NCBI RefSeq assembly: GCF_005434965.1
Contig: NZ_SKCI01000001.1
Coordinates: 443,370-507,369 of the forward strand
Length of the DNA stretch: 64,000 nt
Direction: 5' to 3'
DNA from: Marimonas lutisalis
Lineage (GTDB): Bacteria; Pseudomonadota; Alphaproteobacteria; Rhodobacterales; Rhodobacteraceae
In this document: positions 1-9,691 of the stretch, piece after piece
How positions within the stretch are numbered: position 1 is the stretch's first letter
Layout of the letters: each line of letters starts with the position of its first letter
Notes under the pieces: model-generated
Database searches by the model: none
Told to the model about the DNA's origin: nothing
Seen by the model: only the letters and a program-made list of their open reading frames with translations
Program-made: the position numbers and the translations under genes

Positions 1-601
1 GCTGGGCGATGCCGGCCACGGGGATGGTCCAGACCAGCCAGCGGATGACCTCGCCCCCGAGAACGGCGCCGGCGGCCATGGCGCAGATCACGAAGATGTT
101 GAGCAGAACCGGTGCCGCGGCGGCGGCGGCAAAGCGGCCGGTGGCGTTGAGTACGCCCGAAAAGAGCGCCGAGAGCGACATGAAGAGGATGTAGGGAAAG
201 ACGATGCGTCCGTACCCCACGGTCAGGTCGAACCGAGCGTCGCCCGAGAAGCCTTCGGCCGTGGCCCAGACGAAGGCCGGCATGAAGACCATCGCCAGCG
301 CGGTCAGGATCAGCACGAGGAAGGCCAGCCCGTTGAAGGCTTCGCGCGCGAAGCCCTCGGCGTTGTCGCCGGCCTCATAGCGTTTGGCGAACTGGGGCAC
401 AAAGGCGGCGTTGAAGGCGCCCTCAGCGAAGAAGCGGCGGAACATGTTGGGCAGGCGGAAGGCAGCGACGAAAGCGTCCATCACCGGACCGGGGCCGATG
501 AAAGCGAGGATCATCATCTCGCGCACGAAGCCGAGGATGCGGCTGGCCAGCGTCCAGAACCCCACGGTGAGAAAGCCGGAGACGAGGCGGATGGGTTTCA
601 T
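1..601 (-). CDS. murJ: MurJ lipid II flippase, N-terminal 200 residues (cut by window edge)
   Basis: Flips lipid II across the inner membrane for peptidoglycan synthesis. The reverse strand opens with MKPIRLVSGFLTVGFWT and reads without a stop to position 1, so only about 200 of roughly 510 residues are present. The typical MurJ start is visible: SRILGFVRE, then MDAFVAAFRLPNMFRRFFAEGAF, the family's conserved cytoplasmic loop after TM1-2, followed by hydrophobic helices. The ATG at 601 is the first in frame. In related Rhodobacterales glnD, murJ and trpS are usually adjacent (family knowledge). Here another gene lies between glnD and murJ. Confident from the conserved N-terminal motifs. Confidence 0.93.
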   Translation of the reverse strand, partial: MKPIRLVSGFLTVGFWTLASRILGFVREMMILAFIGPGPVMDAFVAAFRLPNMFRRFFAEGAFNAAFVPQFAKRYEAGDNAEGFAREAFNGLAFLVLILTALAMVFMPAFVWATAEGFSGDARFDLTVGYGRIVFPYILFMSLSALFSGVLNATGRFAAAAAAPVLLNIFVICAMAAGAVLGGEVIRWLVWTIPVAGIAQ

Positions 602-794
602 GGGTCTGCTCGTACGCTATGCGGCCAAACCGGCCTTGTTTTCCACCTTATAGCCGGTTGCGCCGGTTGGGGGAATGGGGAGCGGTTGAATGTCGTATGA
701 GAGCCCTTTTTGCGGGTCTTAAGCTCAACGCAGAAAGTCCGTTTTTCAGAAGCCTGAAATCCGAGAACGTTCGGGGGGCGAGGCACAGATCTGC

Positions 795-2228
795 TCACTT
801 GGGCACTGACTGGTGCACACCCAATTCTGAAGTGCTTCCTGTCTTGGCGCTTCGCAAAGGCACGACTTCGTGGAATTTTCCGCTCGCGGTGAATTCGGGA
901 GGGGCTTCTGCGGCCCGCACCGTGACATCATCCAGACCGTTATCGCGAAACACGCGCTGCACCGATGCGATGACCTCTTGAAAGACAGGCCCTGCCGCCG
1001 CGCCTTCGGCCAGTTGTATGCGCAACTCGAAATCGCGTTCACCAATCTGGACCAGCTGGATACGCTGGGCCTGGTCGTGTTCAAGATCGAAGACCAGCGG
1101 CGATAGCGTCACCTCGCCCACCCGAACGAGCGTCGCCTGGCGCCCCTCCACCTCGAAACTGCGAAACGGCGATCCGCAGGGGCAGGTGTCCTCGTAAAAG
1201 CGAACACAGTCGCCAAGATCGTATCGGATGAAGGGCTGCACCTCGTTGGCGAGCACCGTCAGCAGTACGGTCGCAGATAACGTGCCGTCGGGAACGGGCC
1301 GCATTGCTTCGTCGACCGCCTCGAGGATGACCCAGTCTTCGTTCACGTGCTTCCGCCCGTGGCTACATTCGAACGAAAGCGCCAGGCACTCGGTACACCC
1401 ATAGGGATCAGAAATGCCGTATTTCAGCGAGGGGAAGGCTCGTCGAGCCCGCTCGCGAAGGTCACCCGTCAGTGTCTCGCCCCCCGTGGTAAAGAACGCG
1501 GGCTCGATCTGTAGCCGCCCGGCCTCCTTTTCCCTGACCAGAATGGCCAGCATGCTCGGGTAAGTCACGATCCAAGAGATGTTCGCAATCGCATTGAGTC
1601 TGTCAACGAGCTGACCAATTGGCTGCTCGGCCTCGATGAAGGTTATCCCAAACCCCTTCGCCAACCGCGGACTCAACCGTTGCACCAGTTTGTTGAACCC
1701 GTTTCCGGCGAAGTGGCCATGCCCTCCTGTGATCGTCACCCTCACGCCGAGCTTGCGAACGTCTCGCACGAGCTTGCGATGGTATCTTTCGAAGCGCGCC
1801 AGCATGATGCCAGAGGCGTATTCGACGAAGGATTCGGACAAGACGATGACAGCAGGTTCGCCCGATGTTCCGGAGGTCTGAAAGACGGCAACATCGTCGA
1901 TCGGCACGCCAACCTTTTCGATGTCCCGGAGATGCTCGCGGGCCCTCTCGAGAGGAAGGGAGCGGATCGTCAACCAGTCATCGAACTTCGACATGAGGTC
2001 TGGTTTGCGGGTCACCGGCAAGTCGCGCAATTCGATCTCGCTTGAGGGTCGCAGATCCGCGTAGAGCTTGCGAAACAGAGGGGAGTCGCGCCGCACCTTC
2101 TCAACCAGTCGCCGCAGATTGCGGAGTTGCTTGGTTTCAATACGCTTCCGCCCGCCCCAGCCTGTCCAGAGTCCGCCGGCCAAATAACCCAATGCTTTGC
2201 AAAGGCTGAAACGCATGACTTCAGACAC
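795..2228 (-). CDS. PaaK/CapK-like adenylate-forming enzyme, probably acquired
   Basis: A 477-residue ANL-superfamily enzyme of the phenylacetate-CoA ligase/coenzyme F390 synthetase branch. Such enzymes activate a carboxylic acid as its adenylate, and the substrate here is unknown. Visible motifs are the phosphate-binding loop FQTSGTSGEP (about 116-125), YGCTE (about 276-280), the ATP/ribose motif RYDLGD (335-340) and a CPCG-SFEVEGR stretch as in PaaK. It starts at GTG 2228; an ATG at 2216 is an alternative. The gene and its AT-richer flanks look lower in GC than the neighbours, and it lies between glnD and murJ, which suggests insertion. There is no thiolase, dioxygenase or paa gene nearby, so a phenylacetate role is unlikely. 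CapK-like members sit in surface-polysaccharide loci. Confidence 0.8.
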   Translation of the reverse strand: MSEVMRFSLCKALGYLAGGLWTGWGGRKRIETKQLRNLRRLVEKVRRDSPLFRKLYADLRPSSEIELRDLPVTRKPDLMSKFDDWLTIRSLPLERAREHLRDIEKVGVPIDDVAVFQTSGTSGEPAVIVLSESFVEYASGIMLARFERYHRKLVRDVRKLGVRVTITGGHGHFAGNGFNKLVQRLSPRLAKGFGITFIEAEQPIGQLVDRLNAIANISWIVTYPSMLAILVREKEAGRLQIEPAFFTTGGETLTGDLRERARRAFPSLKYGISDPYGCTECLALSFECSHGRKHVNEDWVILEAVDEAMRPVPDGTLSATVLLTVLANEVQPFIRYDLGDCVRFYEDTCPCGSPFRSFEVEGRQATLVRVGEVTLSPLVFDLEHDQAQRIQLVQIGERDFELRIQLAEGAAAGPVFQEVIASVQRVFRDNGLDDVTVRAAEAPPEFTASGKFHEVVPLRSAKTGSTSELGVHQSVPK

Positions 2229-2447
2229 TGCCTGTTCTTTATTTCCGGTGTGTAGATATCCAATGACTGGAGATTACACTAAAGAGCTCCATTTCATTTC
2301 ACTACTGTCGAATCTTGTACTCGCGCTCGCCTCGGGCCGTACTGCATTCCGCGAAAGCGGGCATAGAGGCATCGAGACTGAACGTCCGCTTATTCCCGCG
2401 GGCTCTAAATGCGCCACCACAGGCAAGATTTCGAGCCGGAGCACCGT

Positions 2448-5279
2448 TCACTGCCCCCGCGCCCGTTCCACGCCGATCTCGATCGCCTCGCGCAGTTTCT
2501 TCTCGAGCGCGCGCTGCTTGGCGTCGGAGTGCAGTTTCAGGCCGAACATGTCCTTGATGTAGAAGCTGTCGACCACCTGTTCGCCATAGGTCGCGATCAC
2601 GGCGGAGGCGATGTAGATGTTGTTGTTCGCCAATGTGCGCGTGAGATCGAACAAGAGGCCGGGGCGGTCGCGGGTGTCGACCTCGATGATGGTGTAAATC
2701 TCCGAGCCTTCGTTGTCGAAGGTGATCGAGGTGGGCACGCGGAAGGCCTTTTCGCGCTTCTTGAACTTGTCGCGGTCGGCCATGGCGTCGCGGGCGATGA
2801 CCTCGCCTTTCAGGGTCTTGTGGATCATGCCTTCGAGGCGTTTGAGTTTGCCGGCCTCGTAGGGGTGGCCCTCGGCGTCCTGGATCCAGAAGGCGGCGGT
2901 GGCGTAGCCGTCCTTGGTGGTGAAGGTGCGCGCATCGACGATATTGGCGCCAACGAGCGCCAGCGCGCCGCACATGCGGCTGAAGATGCCGGGGTGGTCG
3001 GTCATCGCGAAACAGGCGCGGGTGGCGTCGCGGTCCTCGTCGGGGTGCAGGTCGATGCGAATCTCGTCGTCGCCGATGCCTTTGAGCAGGCGGGCAAAAA
3101 CCACGTGCGCGGTGACGTGCAGGCCCTGCCAGTAGGGATCGTAGTGGCGCGAGGTTTCGAGCTTGAGGTCGGCCGCGTCCCAGTCGGGCAGAGCCTCGCG
3201 CAGGTTCTTCTTGGCCTCAGTGCCGCGCACCTCGCGGCTGATCGCCTCGATGCCTTCCTCGAGCGCGAGCCGTGTCTGGCGGTAGAGCGCGCGCAGGAGC
3301 ACGGCCTTCCAGTTGTTCCAGACATTGGGGCCGACGCCGCGTATGTCGCAGACCGTCAGCAGCAGGAGAAGGTCGAGCCGTTTGACGCTGCCCACCGCCT
3401 TGGCGAAATCGCGCACGGTGCGCGGATCGGCGATGTCGCGTTTCTGGGCCATGTCCGACATCAGCAGGTGATATCGCACCAGCCATTCGACAGTGTCGAC
3501 CTCTTTCGGCTTGAGCCCAAGCCGCGGGGCCACGCGGCGGGCGATCTGGGCGCCGAGGATCGAATGGTCGATGTCACGGCCCTTGCCGATGTCATGGCAG
3601 AGCATGGCGACCATCAGTACTTTGCGGTTCAGGCCCTTCTTTTGCAGGATCTCGGCCGAGATCGGCAGTTCCTCGTCCAGCTCGCCGCGTTCGATGGCGT
3701 TGAAGTTCGAGATCACCTGGATGGTATGTTCGTCCACCGTGTAGGAGTGATACATGTTGAACTGCATCATCGCCACGATCGGCTCGAACTCGGGGATGAA
3801 GGCGGCAAGCACCCCCAGTTCGTTCATCCGGCGCAGTGCGCGTTCGGGATTGCCGTGCTTCAGCAGCAGGTCGAGGAAGATGCGGTTGGCCTCCTTGTCC
3901 TCGCGCATCTCGTCATTGATCATGTCGAGGTTTGCCGTGACCAGGCGCATCGCATCGGGATGGATGAGCATGCCGGTGCGCAGGCCTTCCTCGAACAGCC
4001 GCAGGATGTTGAGCCGGTCGGCGAGGAACTGTTTTTCGTTCTCGATGGCCAGCCGTCCATGCACTTCCCTGTAGCCGGGTTTGAGCTTGCGGCGGCGTTT
4101 GAAGATGCGTTCGAGCAGGGGTTCACCCTTGGCGTGGGTGGCCTCGAGCTTGGTCAGGAAGATGCGGGTCAGATCGCCCACGCGGGTGGCGTGGCGGAAA
4201 TAGTCCTGCATGAAATGTTCTACCGCGCGGCGCCCGCCCTTGTCTTCGTATCCCATCCGGTCGGCCACCTGGACCTGCAGGTCGAAGGTCAGCTGGTCGT
4301 TGGGGCGCCCGGTGATCAGGTGCAGGTGGCAGCGCACCGCCCAGAGGAAATTCTCGGCTTTTTCGAAGGTGCGCATTTCGTCCTCGGTGAAGACCTTGAG
4401 GCGGACGAGTTCGCGCGCATCCTGGACGTCATGGATATACTTGGCGATCCAGAACAGCGATTGCAGGTCGCGCAAGCCGCCCTTGCCCTCTTTCACGTTG
4501 GGCTCGACCACGTAGCGTTCGCCCTGCTTGAGGTGGCGGGCTTCCCGTTCGGAGAGCTTGGCCTCGATGAATTCGCGTTCGCTGCCCTTGAACAGGTCCT
4601 TGCGCAGGGTCTTGTCTAGTTCACCGGCGAGCGCAGCATCGCCGATCAGGTAACGGTGTTCCAGAAGCGCGGTGCGGATGGTGAAATCCTCGCGCCCCAG
4701 CCGGATGCAGTCCTTTACCGTCCGGCTGGCATGGCCGACCTTGAGCCGCAGATCCCACAGGATATAGAGCATCGACTCGATCACGCTCTCGGCCCAGGGG
4801 GTGATCTTGTAGGGGGTGAGGAACAGCAGATCGACGTCCGACTGCGGTGCCATTTCACCGCGGCCATAGCCGCCCACGGCCAGAAGCGATATCCGCTCGC
4901 CCTCGGTCGGGGTGTTGAGTGGGTGGATATGCGTGGTGACCAGGTGGAAAGTGCAGCCGATCAGGCAATCGGTCAGCCAGCTGTAGGCGCGGGTGACGGG
5001 GCGGGCGGCGAAGGGCTCTTGCGCGAAGCCATCCGCGATTGCCTGGAACCCCTTCTTGCGCGCGTCCATAAGGATCTTGACCGCGGCGGCGCGCAGCGCG
5101 GTTTCGCCTGAGGCGTCCTCGGCGGCCCGGGTCAGCGTGGCGCAGACCTGCGCGCGGTCGAACACCGCGTCCGCCGGGCAGATCAGGTTATCCGGCGGCG
5201 AGACGAGAGCAGGAATGTCGAAGAGCTGGGACGCCGGATCAGAATCCGGCGCCAGCGAAGGAGTTCGGGGCAGGGTCAA
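2448..5279 (-). CDS. glnD: Bifunctional PII uridylyltransferase/uridylyl-removing enzyme GlnD
   Basis: Senses glutamine and uridylylates or deuridylylates PII (GlnB/GlnK), setting nitrogen-assimilation state. It has 943 residues, the normal length. Domains in order: nucleotidyltransferase with GGYGRGEMAPQSDVDLL near 136-152, the helical GlnD PII-UTase region, an HD phosphohydrolase domain with CHDIGKGRDIDHS near 561-573, and two C-terminal ACT domains (first near 755-830, second near 855-935) for glutamine sensing. The start is a TTG at 5279 inside the 3' end of the upstream lipoprotein gene (41-base overlap). No other in-frame start precedes the catalytic domain. Confidence 0.97.
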   Translation of the reverse strand: MTLPRTPSLAPDSDPASQLFDIPALVSPPDNLICPADAVFDRAQVCATLTRAAEDASGETALRAAAVKILMDARKKGFQAIADGFAQEPFAARPVTRAYSWLTDCLIGCTFHLVTTHIHPLNTPTEGERISLLAVGGYGRGEMAPQSDVDLLFLTPYKITPWAESVIESMLYILWDLRLKVGHASRTVKDCIRLGREDFTIRTALLEHRYLIGDAALAGELDKTLRKDLFKGSEREFIEAKLSEREARHLKQGERYVVEPNVKEGKGGLRDLQSLFWIAKYIHDVQDARELVRLKVFTEDEMRTFEKAENFLWAVRCHLHLITGRPNDQLTFDLQVQVADRMGYEDKGGRRAVEHFMQDYFRHATRVGDLTRIFLTKLEATHAKGEPLLERIFKRRRKLKPGYREVHGRLAIENEKQFLADRLNILRLFEEGLRTGMLIHPDAMRLVTANLDMINDEMREDKEANRIFLDLLLKHGNPERALRRMNELGVLAAFIPEFEPIVAMMQFNMYHSYTVDEHTIQVISNFNAIERGELDEELPISAEILQKKGLNRKVLMVAMLCHDIGKGRDIDHSILGAQIARRVAPRLGLKPKEVDTVEWLVRYHLLMSDMAQKRDIADPRTVRDFAKAVGSVKRLDLLLLLTVCDIRGVGPNVWNNWKAVLLRALYRQTRLALEEGIEAISREVRGTEAKKNLREALPDWDAADLKLETSRHYDPYWQGLHVTAHVVFARLLKGIGDDEIRIDLHPDEDRDATRACFAMTDHPGIFSRMCGALALVGANIVDARTFTTKDGYATAAFWIQDAEGHPYEAGKLKRLEGMIHKTLKGEVIARDAMADRDKFKKREKAFRVPTSITFDNEGSEIYTIIEVDTRDRPGLLFDLTRTLANNNIYIASAVIATYGEQVVDSFYIKDMFGLKLHSDAKQRALEKKLREAIEIGVERARGQ

Positions 5280-6420
5280 TCACAACCACCTGTTTTTCGC
5301 GGATCGTGGCCACGGCGAGGCCGCGTTCATTGGTGCCGTCGGGGCGCAGGCGGAAGATGCCCGTCGCCCCCTGGAAGCCCGCGCCCTGGGTGAGCGCCGC
5401 GCCGGAAAGCGCGTTGGACTTGCCCGCCTTGACCAGCGCGCCGATGGCGGCGACGCCATCATAGGCAAGCCCGGCAATCGGATGCGGCGCTGTGCCGTGC
5501 GCCGCGCTGTAGCGGGTGGCAAAGGCCTGGGTCTTGCCCGGGTCGGGCAGGGCGAACCAGCCCCCCTGCAGCCCCGGAAGTTCCAGCGTCTGCGGCGGGA
5601 TATCCCACCGTGTGAGCCCGATATACTGCGTCGTGGCCGGGCCGAGGCCGGTTTCAGGGAGCATTTGAGCAAAGAGCGGCAGGGCACCAGCGGTGTTTGC
5701 AGTCAAGAAGAGGGCGTCGGCCTGCCCGGCCAGGGCGGCGGCCTTGATACGCGGCACAGCCGCGACGACACCCTGCTGGCTGAACGGGTAGCTGACGGTG
5801 CCTGCGAGCGTCGCGCCGTTGGCGGCTACCGCCTGCTGGATTGCCCGGCTGCCCAGTTGACCGGCGAGATCCTCGGAATGCACCACGAGAATGCGCGACT
5901 TGCCCTGCCGGCGTGCGAAACTGGCGAGGCGGGTGGCAGTGGTGTTGAAGGTGGGCCCGAGAATAAAGACGTTTCCGCCGGCGATGGTGGCGTTGTTGGA
6001 AAACGTCAGAACATTGACGTTCTGCGAAGCCACGGCGACACCTGCGGCATTGGCGGCTTCGCCGTAAACCGGGCCGAGGATGATCTTGGCGCCGTCGGCC
6101 ACCGCCTGCTTGGCGGCGGACTGTGCCTGCGCGGCATTGCCCGCGGTGGAATAGACCCGAAGATCGATCTGCACGCCGTTCAGATCGGCCGCGGCAAGAC
6201 GCGCTGCGTTTTCTAGGCTCTTGGCGAGAAGCTCATCGTTGGCCTGACCCGACCCGCGCGGCACGAGAAGCGCCACCGGCACCGGTGCCGAGGTGTCGAT
6301 CGACGGGCCGCCCCCACCGCCGGGAACGACAATAGGCTGACAGGCGGCCAGCCACGCCACCGACAGAAGGGCGATGAGGCGGGCGGCTCTCTTGCGGATT
6401 GGGGTCAAAACGGCAAACAT
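5239..6420 (-). CDS. LpoA-like lipoprotein, periplasmic-binding-protein fold (penicillin-binding protein activator family)
   Basis: A 393-residue lipoprotein: signal peptide followed by lipobox LAAC near residue 27, then a Gly-rich linker and a two-lobed type I periplasmic-binding domain (VPVALLVPRGSG, ILGPVYGEAANA, HSEDLAGQLG). Its position beside rsmI and yraN matches the E. coli rsmI-lpoA-yraN order, supporting an LpoA (YraM) relationship and a role in activating a class A PBP at the outer membrane. E. coli LpoA is about 680 residues with an N-terminal TPR domain; that domain is absent here. An amino-acid-binding lipoprotein is the alternative. It is divergent from rsmI across an 87-base gap. 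Confidence 0.8.
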   Translation of the reverse strand: MFAVLTPIRKRAARLIALLSVAWLAACQPIVVPGGGGGPSIDTSAPVPVALLVPRGSGQANDELLAKSLENAARLAAADLNGVQIDLRVYSTAGNAAQAQSAAKQAVADGAKIILGPVYGEAANAAGVAVASQNVNVLTFSNNATIAGGNVFILGPTFNTTATRLASFARRQGKSRILVVHSEDLAGQLGSRAIQQAVAANGATLAGTVSYPFSQQGVVAAVPRIKAAALAGQADALFLTANTAGALPLFAQMLPETGLGPATTQYIGLTRWDIPPQTLELPGLQGGWFALPDPGKTQAFATRYSAAHGTAPHPIAGLAYDGVAAIGALVKAGKSNALSGAALTQGAGFQGATGIFRLRPDGTNERGLAVATIREKQVVVIDPAPNSFAGAGF

Positions 6421-6507
6421 GGGTAACTTCTCACTCCCTCTCGTGTCGCCTGCCAGCGCAGGCGGCGCTTTGAGCAGAGATAATAAACGTCACGATCATG
6501 GGGTCCA

Positions 6508-7389
6508 GTGGTGAATCCGAAATCCTCCGATCTTGAGCCGGGACTCTACCTCGTGGCGGTGCCGATCGGTACGGCGCGTGATATCACGCTGAGGGCGCTG
6601 GACATCCTGGCCAGCGCCGATGTGATCGCGGCTGAAGACACCCGCTCGACGCGACGGCTGATGGAAATTCACGGGGTGGCGCTGGGAGACCGGCCGCTGG
6701 TGGCCTATCACGATCACAACGGGGAAAGGATGCGGCCAAGGCTTCTGGCGTGGCTGGAAGAGGGTAAATCGGTGGCCTATGCATCCGAAGCGGGCACGCC
6801 GATGGTGGCCGATCCGGGGTTCGATCTGGCGCGCGCGGCCCGTGCGGCGGGCATCGCGGTAACGACGGCGCCGGGGCCGTCAGCCGTGATCACGGCGCTG
6901 ACCCTTTCGGGCTTGCCGACGGATCGGTTTCTTTTTGCCGGTTTCCTGCCCAATAGCACGGGCAAGCGGAAATCCGCGCTGCGGGAACTGGCGGATGTGC
7001 CCGCGACGCTGGTGTTTTACGAATCGCCCAAGCGGACGGCGGCGGCCCTGGCCGACATGGCCGCAGAACTGGGGAGCGAGCGGCCCGCGGCGATCTGCCG
7101 GGAACTGACCAAGAAATTCGAGGAAATCCTGACCGGGACGCTTTCGGAACTGGCTGAACAGGCCGCCGTCCGCCCACCCAAGGGCGAGGTCGTGCTGGTG
7201 GTGGGGCGCGGTGATTCATTGAATGTTAGTGAAATTGATGTCGGATTGCGCCTGAAAGAGGTGATGCCGGGGCGTTCGCTGCGCGATGCGGCGGATATCG
7301 TGGCTGCGGAAACCGGGATGAAGCGGCGCGACGTGTATCAGAAGGCGCTGGCGCTGTCGCGCGATGCAGATGCTGAGGACATGGGATGA
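6508..7389 (+). CDS. rsmI: 16S rRNA 2'-O-ribose C1402 methyltransferase RsmI
   Basis: Methylates the ribose of C1402 in 16S rRNA using SAM. The 293-residue protein carries the tetrapyrrole-methylase fold: LYLVAVPIGTARDITLRAL at the start, AEDTRSTRRL near 40-50, SEAGTPMVADPG near 93-105, and GPSAVITALTLSGLP then GFLP near 117-150. Two adjacent GTG codons (6508, 6511) could each start translation; no in-frame ATG precedes them. It overlaps yraN by 4 bases (ATGA), so the two are translationally coupled. Confidence 0.95.
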   Translation: MVNPKSSDLEPGLYLVAVPIGTARDITLRALDILASADVIAAEDTRSTRRLMEIHGVALGDRPLVAYHDHNGERMRPRLLAWLEEGKSVAYASEAGTPMVADPGFDLARAARAAGIAVTTAPGPSAVITALTLSGLPTDRFLFAGFLPNSTGKRKSALRELADVPATLVFYESPKRTAAALADMAAELGSERPAAICRELTKKFEEILTGTLSELAEQAAVRPPKGEVVLVVGRGDSLNVSEIDVGLRLKEVMPGRSLRDAADIVAAETGMKRRDVYQKALALSRDADAEDMG

Positions 7390-7799
7390 CGGCAATTCCG
7401 GAAACAGGCTGTGCCGATGGAGCGCCCGTTTCCGCGCGGCGCCGGCGCGGGCTGCGCGCCCATCTGGCGGGCGCGGAGGCGGAGGCGCAGGTGGCCCGCC
7501 ACTACGAGGATCGGGGACTGAGCGTGGCGCACCACCGGTGGCGCGGGCGTGGTGGCGAGATCGACCTGGTGCTGCGTGATGGCGCCGCTCTGGTTTTTGT
7601 CGAGGTGAAACGCGCGACTGTTCATGCACAGGCGGCCGATAGCGTTTCGGCAACACAGGCGGCGCGGATATGCGCGGCGGCGCAGGAGTACTTGGCTGGC
7701 GAGCCCGCGGGCGAACTGACCGAGATGCGTATCGATGTGGCGCTGGTGGACCGGCAGGGAGCCGTTGAGATCATTGAGAACGCGCTGGGACAGTTCTGA
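7386..7799 (+). CDS. yraN: YraN family (UPF0102) endonuclease-like protein
   Basis: A 137-residue member of the YraN family, a restriction-endonuclease-like fold of uncertain cellular role. The nuclease-type signature GGEIDLV followed by FVEVKRA gives the D-(E/x)VK arrangement of the catalytic core. A basic, Arg-rich N-terminal stretch precedes it. The start ATG overlaps the rsmI stop (4 bases). The rsmI-yraN-gshB order is common in alphaproteobacteria. Confidence 0.9.
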   Translation: MTAIPETGCADGAPVSARRRRGLRAHLAGAEAEAQVARHYEDRGLSVAHHRWRGRGGEIDLVLRDGAALVFVEVKRATVHAQAADSVSATQAARICAAAQEYLAGEPAGELTEMRIDVALVDRQGAVEIIENALGQF

Positions 7800-7868
7800 G
7801 CCGGAGTGGATTGCGAAACCCGCTGGCATGGGCCATGTAAGGGCAAGACTGCCCAAGGGATGAGACCC

Positions 7869-8804
7869 ATGAAAATCGCAATCCAGATGGACCCGATCGG
7901 CCCGATCGACATCAACGCCGACAGCACGTTCCGCATCGCCGAGGAAGCGCAGGCGCGCGGACACGAGCTTTTCTACTACACGCCCGAACACCTGGCCTAT
8001 CAGGAGGGGCGGGTGACCGCGCGCGGCTGGCCGCTGGAGGTGCAGCGAGTAGAGGGCGATCATTTCCGGCTGGGCGCGCAGGCCGAGGTGGACCTGTCGG
8101 ACTATGACGTGGTCTGGCTGCGCCAGGATCCGCCGTTTGACATGTTCTACATCACCACCACGCACCTGCTGCAGCGGCTGACGCCGAAGACACTGGTGGT
8201 GAACGATCCCTTCTGGGTGCGAAACTACCCCGAGAAACTGCTGGTGCTGGATTTTCCGGACCTGACGCCGCCGACCACGATTGCGCGTGACCTGGACACG
8301 ATCCGCGCCTTCAAGGACAAGCATGGCGATATCATCCTGAAACCGCTGTACGGCAATGGCGGTGCAGGGGTGTTCCGGCTGACCCAGTCGGACCGCAACC
8401 TGAGTTCGCTGCACGAGCTGTTTACCGGGTTCAGCCGCGAGCCGCTGATCGTGCAGAAATTCCTGCCCGATGTCAGCAATGGCGACAAGCGGGTGATCCT
8501 GGTCGATGGCGAAGCCGTAGGTGCGATCAACCGGGTGCCGGCCGAGGGCGAAACGCGTTCGAACATGCATGTGGGCGGACGCCCCGAGAAAATCGCGCTG
8601 AGTGCGCGGGATCGCGAGATCTGCGCGCGGATCGGCCCGCTTCTGCGGGAAAAGGGGCAGGTTTTCGTGGGCATCGACGTGATCGGTGACTACCTGACCG
8701 AGATCAACGTGACCTCGCCCACCGGTATCCAGGAGCTTGAGCGGTTCGACGGTATCAATGTCGCCGCGAAGATCTGGGAGGCGATCGAGGCGAAACGGGC
8801 ATGA
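7869..8804 (+). CDS. gshB: Glutathione synthetase
   Basis: ATP-grasp ligase joining gamma-glutamylcysteine and glycine, the last step of glutathione synthesis. The 311-residue protein starts [13 protein letters not shown], the family-typical N-terminus. A longer in-frame reading from 7806 exists but lacks homology there, while AAGGGA lies 8 bases before the ATG at 7869. Recognisable elements are [24 protein letters not shown] (ATP-grasp loop), VQKFLPDV and [10 protein letters not shown], which carries the metal/ATP ligands. The stop overlaps the next gene's ATG. Confidence 0.97.
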   Translation: MKIAIQMDPIGPIDINADSTFRIAEEAQARGHELFYYTPEHLAYQEGRVTARGWPLEVQRVEGDHFRLGAQAEVDLSDYDVVWLRQDPPFDMFYITTTHLLQRLTPKTLVVNDPFWVRNYPEKLLVLDFPDLTPPTTIARDLDTIRAFKDKHGDIILKPLYGNGGAGVFRLTQSDRNLSSLHELFTGFSREPLIVQKFLPDVSNGDKRVILVDGEAVGAINRVPAEGETRSNMHVGGRPEKIALSARDREICARIGPLLREKGQVFVGIDVIGDYLTEINVTSPTGIQELERFDGINVAAKIWEAIEAKRA

Positions 8805-9691
8805 GCCTGCGCCGCATTGCCCTGAACCTGTTCCTGAGAACCTTCGAGAAGCCGCACCTGGCGCGGATCGAGGACCCGGTGGAATTGCGCGCGATGTTCG
8901 AGCGCAAGGCGCGATGGCTGTTTCACGGGCCGCGCGGTTCGACCTATGCGGGGATGGAACTGGGCGATGTCCCCGGGCTGAAGGTGACCGGACCGGGCGC
9001 GGACGAGGCGGGCGCGATCCTGTATTTTCACGGGGGCGGTTATGTCTTTGGGTCGCCCCGGACGCACAAGGCGATGCTGGCACGGCTGTCGCGGCTGACG
9101 GGCCGGGTGGCGTGGTTACCCGATTATCGCAAGGCGCCCGAGCATGCCTTTCCGGCGGCGGTCGAGGACGCGCTGGCCGCCTATCGTGCGCTGATCGAGA
9201 TGGTGCCGGCCGGGCGCGTGGTGATCGGCGGCGACAGCGCGGGAGGGGGCTTGGCGCTCGCGCTGCTGGGCGAGATCTGCCGGCTTGATCTGCCACAGCC
9301 GCAGGCGTGCTTCGCCTTTTCGCCACTGACCGACATGACGTTTTCGGGCGCGTCCTATAGCGCCAACGAGACGGCAGAGGCGATGCTGCCGGCCACGCGC
9401 GAGCATGACATCGCTGAGATGTATTTGGCCGACGCTGATCCGACCGACCCGCGCGCGACGCCACTCAATGCCGGTTTCGCCGGGGCCGGACCGGTATGGC
9501 TGAGCGTCGGCGACACAGAGATATTGCTGGATGACACGCGGCGCATGGCCGAGGTGATGCGCGCGCAGAGTGTCGAGGTGACCGAGGTGATCGAGCATGA
9601 CCTACCGCATGTCTGGCCGATTTTTCAGCGCATGCTGCCCGAGGCGGATGCCACGCTGAAGGCGCTGGCGCGCTGGATCAGTTCTCGCTGA
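8801..9691 (+). CDS. Alpha/beta-hydrolase of the hormone-sensitive lipase family
   Basis: A 296-residue probable carboxylesterase. The HSL-family oxyanion motif HGGGY (in [12 protein letters not shown]) and nucleophile elbow GDSAGGG give the catalytic Ser; a late DLPHVW supplies a candidate His. It is coupled to gshB by a 4-base overlap, but no functional link to glutathione is evident. The 3' end overlaps the convergent comM gene by 14 bases. The natural substrate cannot be read from the sequence. Confidence 0.88.
   Translation: MSLRRIALNLFLRTFEKPHLARIEDPVELRAMFERKARWLFHGPRGSTYAGMELGDVPGLKVTGPGADEAGAILYFHGGGYVFGSPRTHKAMLARLSRLTGRVAWLPDYRKAPEHAFPAAVEDALAAYRALIEMVPAGRVVIGGDSAGGGLALALLGEICRLDLPQPQACFAFSPLTDMTFSGASYSANETAEAMLPATREHDIAEMYLADADPTDPRATPLNAGFAGAGPVWLSVGDTEILLDDTRRMAEVMRAQSVEVTEVIEHDLPHVWPIFQRMLPEADATLKALARWISSR

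Noticed and set aside
2409-4619. Open frame of 736 codons on the plus strand
   Set aside because: It is antisense to glnD, low in motif content and produced by high GC third positions; glnD on the minus strand has full domain support.
7338-9464. Open frame of 708 codons on the minus strand
   Set aside because: Antisense to rsmI, yraN, gshB and the esterase gene, all well supported; composition is Arg/Pro-rich shadow sequence.
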